DNA of 7,272 bases, taken from Pseudomonadota bacterium (GTDB lineage Bacteria; Pseudomonadota; Alphaproteobacteria; Rhizobiales; Rhizobiaceae). Shown piece after piece: positions 6,486-7,272 of the stretch. The stretch covers positions 1-7,272 of the forward strand of contig JAEZXF010000121.1 in NCBI GenBank assembly GCA_023419995.1. Reading direction: 5' to 3'. The notes below the pieces were generated by a model that was not told the DNA's origin, did no database searches, and was given only the letters and a program-made list of their open reading frames with translations. The position numbers and the translations under genes were made by a program. Numbering within the stretch: position 1 is the first letter of the stretch; the number at the start of each line of letters is the position of its first letter.

Positions 6486-6839
6486 TCAGCCCCGGCCGAT
6501 CCGGCCGAGATGGGTGTCGGAAAATCCGGTCTGGTGCTTCAGGCCATAGCCCAAAGCCCGGTCGACGCCGATATGGGCGGCCCAGATCAGCGCGACGGAG
6601 ACGGCAAGCGGCGCCTGCGCCAACCAGCCGGCAGCGCCGATGAGGACGACGCCGATCCAGCTATGCGCGGCGTTGTAGACGATCGCGCCGGTCTTCGGTC
6701 CGCGCAGATAGCCGAGGAAGGAAATGTCCGGCACGAGGATCAGCGCGGCGAACAGCCACCAGCTCGCGCCGCTGTGCCAGTAGACGCCGATGGCGAGCGC
6801 CGCCAGCGCGGCATTTTCCAGCCGGAGAACGCGGATCAT
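6486..6839 (-). CDS. DUF4260-family small membrane protein
   Basis: A 117-residue integral membrane protein matching the DUF4260 pattern as I recall it; no biochemical function is known to me. About four membrane helices fit (roughly 6-22, 27-45, 52-74, 76-93). Conserved-looking polar residues lie near or between helices: Asp38 in [16 protein letters not shown] (55-60), [13 protein letters not shown] (89-101), and the C-terminal [10 protein letters not shown] (105-114). The His/Asp/Arg residues in otherwise hydrophobic surroundings suggest a catalytic or binding site at the membrane face, but that is inference. Its ATG overlaps the trmD stop by four bases (ATGA, 6836-6839), with AAAGGA about 9 nt upstream inside trmD, so it should be translationally coupled to trmD. 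Its placement inside the trmD-rplS pair is unusual. Confidence 0.85.
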   Translation of the reverse strand: MIRVLRLENAALAALAIGVYWHSGASWWLFAALILVPDISFLGYLRGPKTGAIVYNAAHSWIGVVLIGAAGWLAQAPLAVSVALIWAAHIGVDRALGYGLKHQTGFSDTHLGRIGRG

Positions 6840-7272
6840 TTCCGGTCTTCCTTTGCGCCTTCACGGGCGCGCCACAGGTCGGGGCGGCGCTCCCGCGTCA
6901 GCGCCTCGGCCTCGCCGCGCCGCCACGCCGCGATCCTGGCGTGGTTGCCGGAGGTCAGCACCCCGGGGATGGCGCGGCCCTCGAAAAGCTGCGGCCGCGT
7001 GTAGTGCGGGTGCTCGAGCAGCCCGCTCTCGAAGCTCTCCTCGTCGCCCGAGGCCTCGTTGCCCATCACGCCGGGCAACAGCCGCACCACCGCGTCGAGC
7101 AGCACCAGCGCGGCGGGCTCGCCGCCGGACAGGATGTAGTCGCCGATCGACACCTCCTCCAGCGCGCGGGCCTCGATCAGCCGCTGGTCGACACCCTCGA
7201 AGCGGCCGCACAGGATCACCGCGCCCGGCCCGGCGGCCAGCGCACGCACGCGTGCCTGGGTCAGCGGCGCGC
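6836..7272 (-). CDS. trmD: tRNA (guanine-N1-)-methyltransferase, C-terminal part (5' end outside window)
   Basis: TrmD methylates N1 of G37 next to the anticodon of a subset of tRNAs, using S-adenosylmethionine, and so prevents +1 frameshifting. The last 144 residues are in view and the frame is open to the right edge: [10 protein letters not shown] precedes the knot sequence, so no start is present here. Visible signatures are [25 protein letters not shown] (the SAM-binding trefoil knot), [48 protein letters not shown]. The C-terminal tail is shorter than in E. coli TrmD. Where E. coli has the catalytic Asp169 in the EDSF motif, this protein reads EESF, so Glu stands at that position by my alignment; I think Glu is seen in relatives. 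The stop overlaps the next gene by ATGA. rpsP and rimM are expected further right. Confidence 0.96.
   Translation of the reverse strand, partial: APLTQARVRALAAGPGAVILCGRFEGVDQRLIEARALEEVSIGDYILSGGEPAALVLLDAVVRLLPGVMGNEASGDEESFESGLLEHPHYTRPQLFEGRAIPGVLTSGNHARIAAWRRGEAEALTRERRPDLWRAREGAKEDRK

Noticed and set aside
4906..6643. Several long frames on both strands over mgtC and rplS (for example 4906-6099 plus, 5654-6643 plus, 5041-5721 minus)
   Set aside because: Their translations are Arg/Ala/Pro-rich with no family match, and they overlap mgtC and L19, which are clearly recognisable in one frame.
7247..7249. GTG at 7249 as the start of trmD
   Set aside because: The frame remains open with TrmD-like residues to the window edge, and the knot domain needs the preceding sequence.

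Overview
This is a GC-rich window (about two thirds G+C by eye) that looks like the chromosome of an alphaproteobacterium, most likely of the Hyphomicrobiales/Rhizobiales type. The reasons are the trmD, rplS and leuC neighbourhood on one strand, an L19 protein whose body reads like rhizobial L19 and carries a long Ala/Lys/Glu tail, and a FecR/TonB-dependent receptor pair with a FecI-type promoter-like gap. No mobile element, tRNA, rRNA or CRISPR array was seen.

Layout. Left third (+ strand): the C-terminal part of a FecR anti-sigma/sensor protein cut by the window edge (1-616), a 178-bp gap with a candidate ECF-sigma promoter, and a complete TonB-dependent receptor of the HasR-like heme/hemoglobin class with an N-terminal STN signalling domain (795-3419). 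A 13-bp perfect hairpin (3455-3485) separates this unit from the convergent genes. Right two thirds (- strand, read from right to left): the 3' end of trmD (tRNA m1G37 methyltransferase), a DUF4260 membrane protein coupled to it by an ATGA overlap, a structured 196-bp gap with a candidate promoter, rplS (ribosomal protein L19), a terminator with a UUCG loop, an MgtC-type membrane protein, a 220-bp gap with a possible 38-codon ORF and a GC palindrome, and leuC (3-isopropylmalate dehydratase large subunit).

How the genes fit together. FecR and the receptor form a cell-surface signalling and uptake unit: substrate binding at the receptor is relayed through its STN domain to FecR, which controls an ECF sigma factor presumably encoded just left of the window. 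trmD and rplS are the usual tail of the rpsP-rimM-trmD-rplS translation operon, here separated by a DUF4260 gene. leuC is a stand-alone leucine biosynthesis gene; leuD is not in view.

The most striking observation is that rplS has an in-frame TAG stop at codon 48, at the position where relatives carry a tyrosine in the QAYEGV segment. The rest of the 170-codon frame is intact on both sides. The gene is normally essential, so this is either a one-base sequence error, a real nonsense mutation that needs another rplS copy or suppression, or recoding. The sequence alone cannot decide between these. I did not find a clear new multi-gene system.
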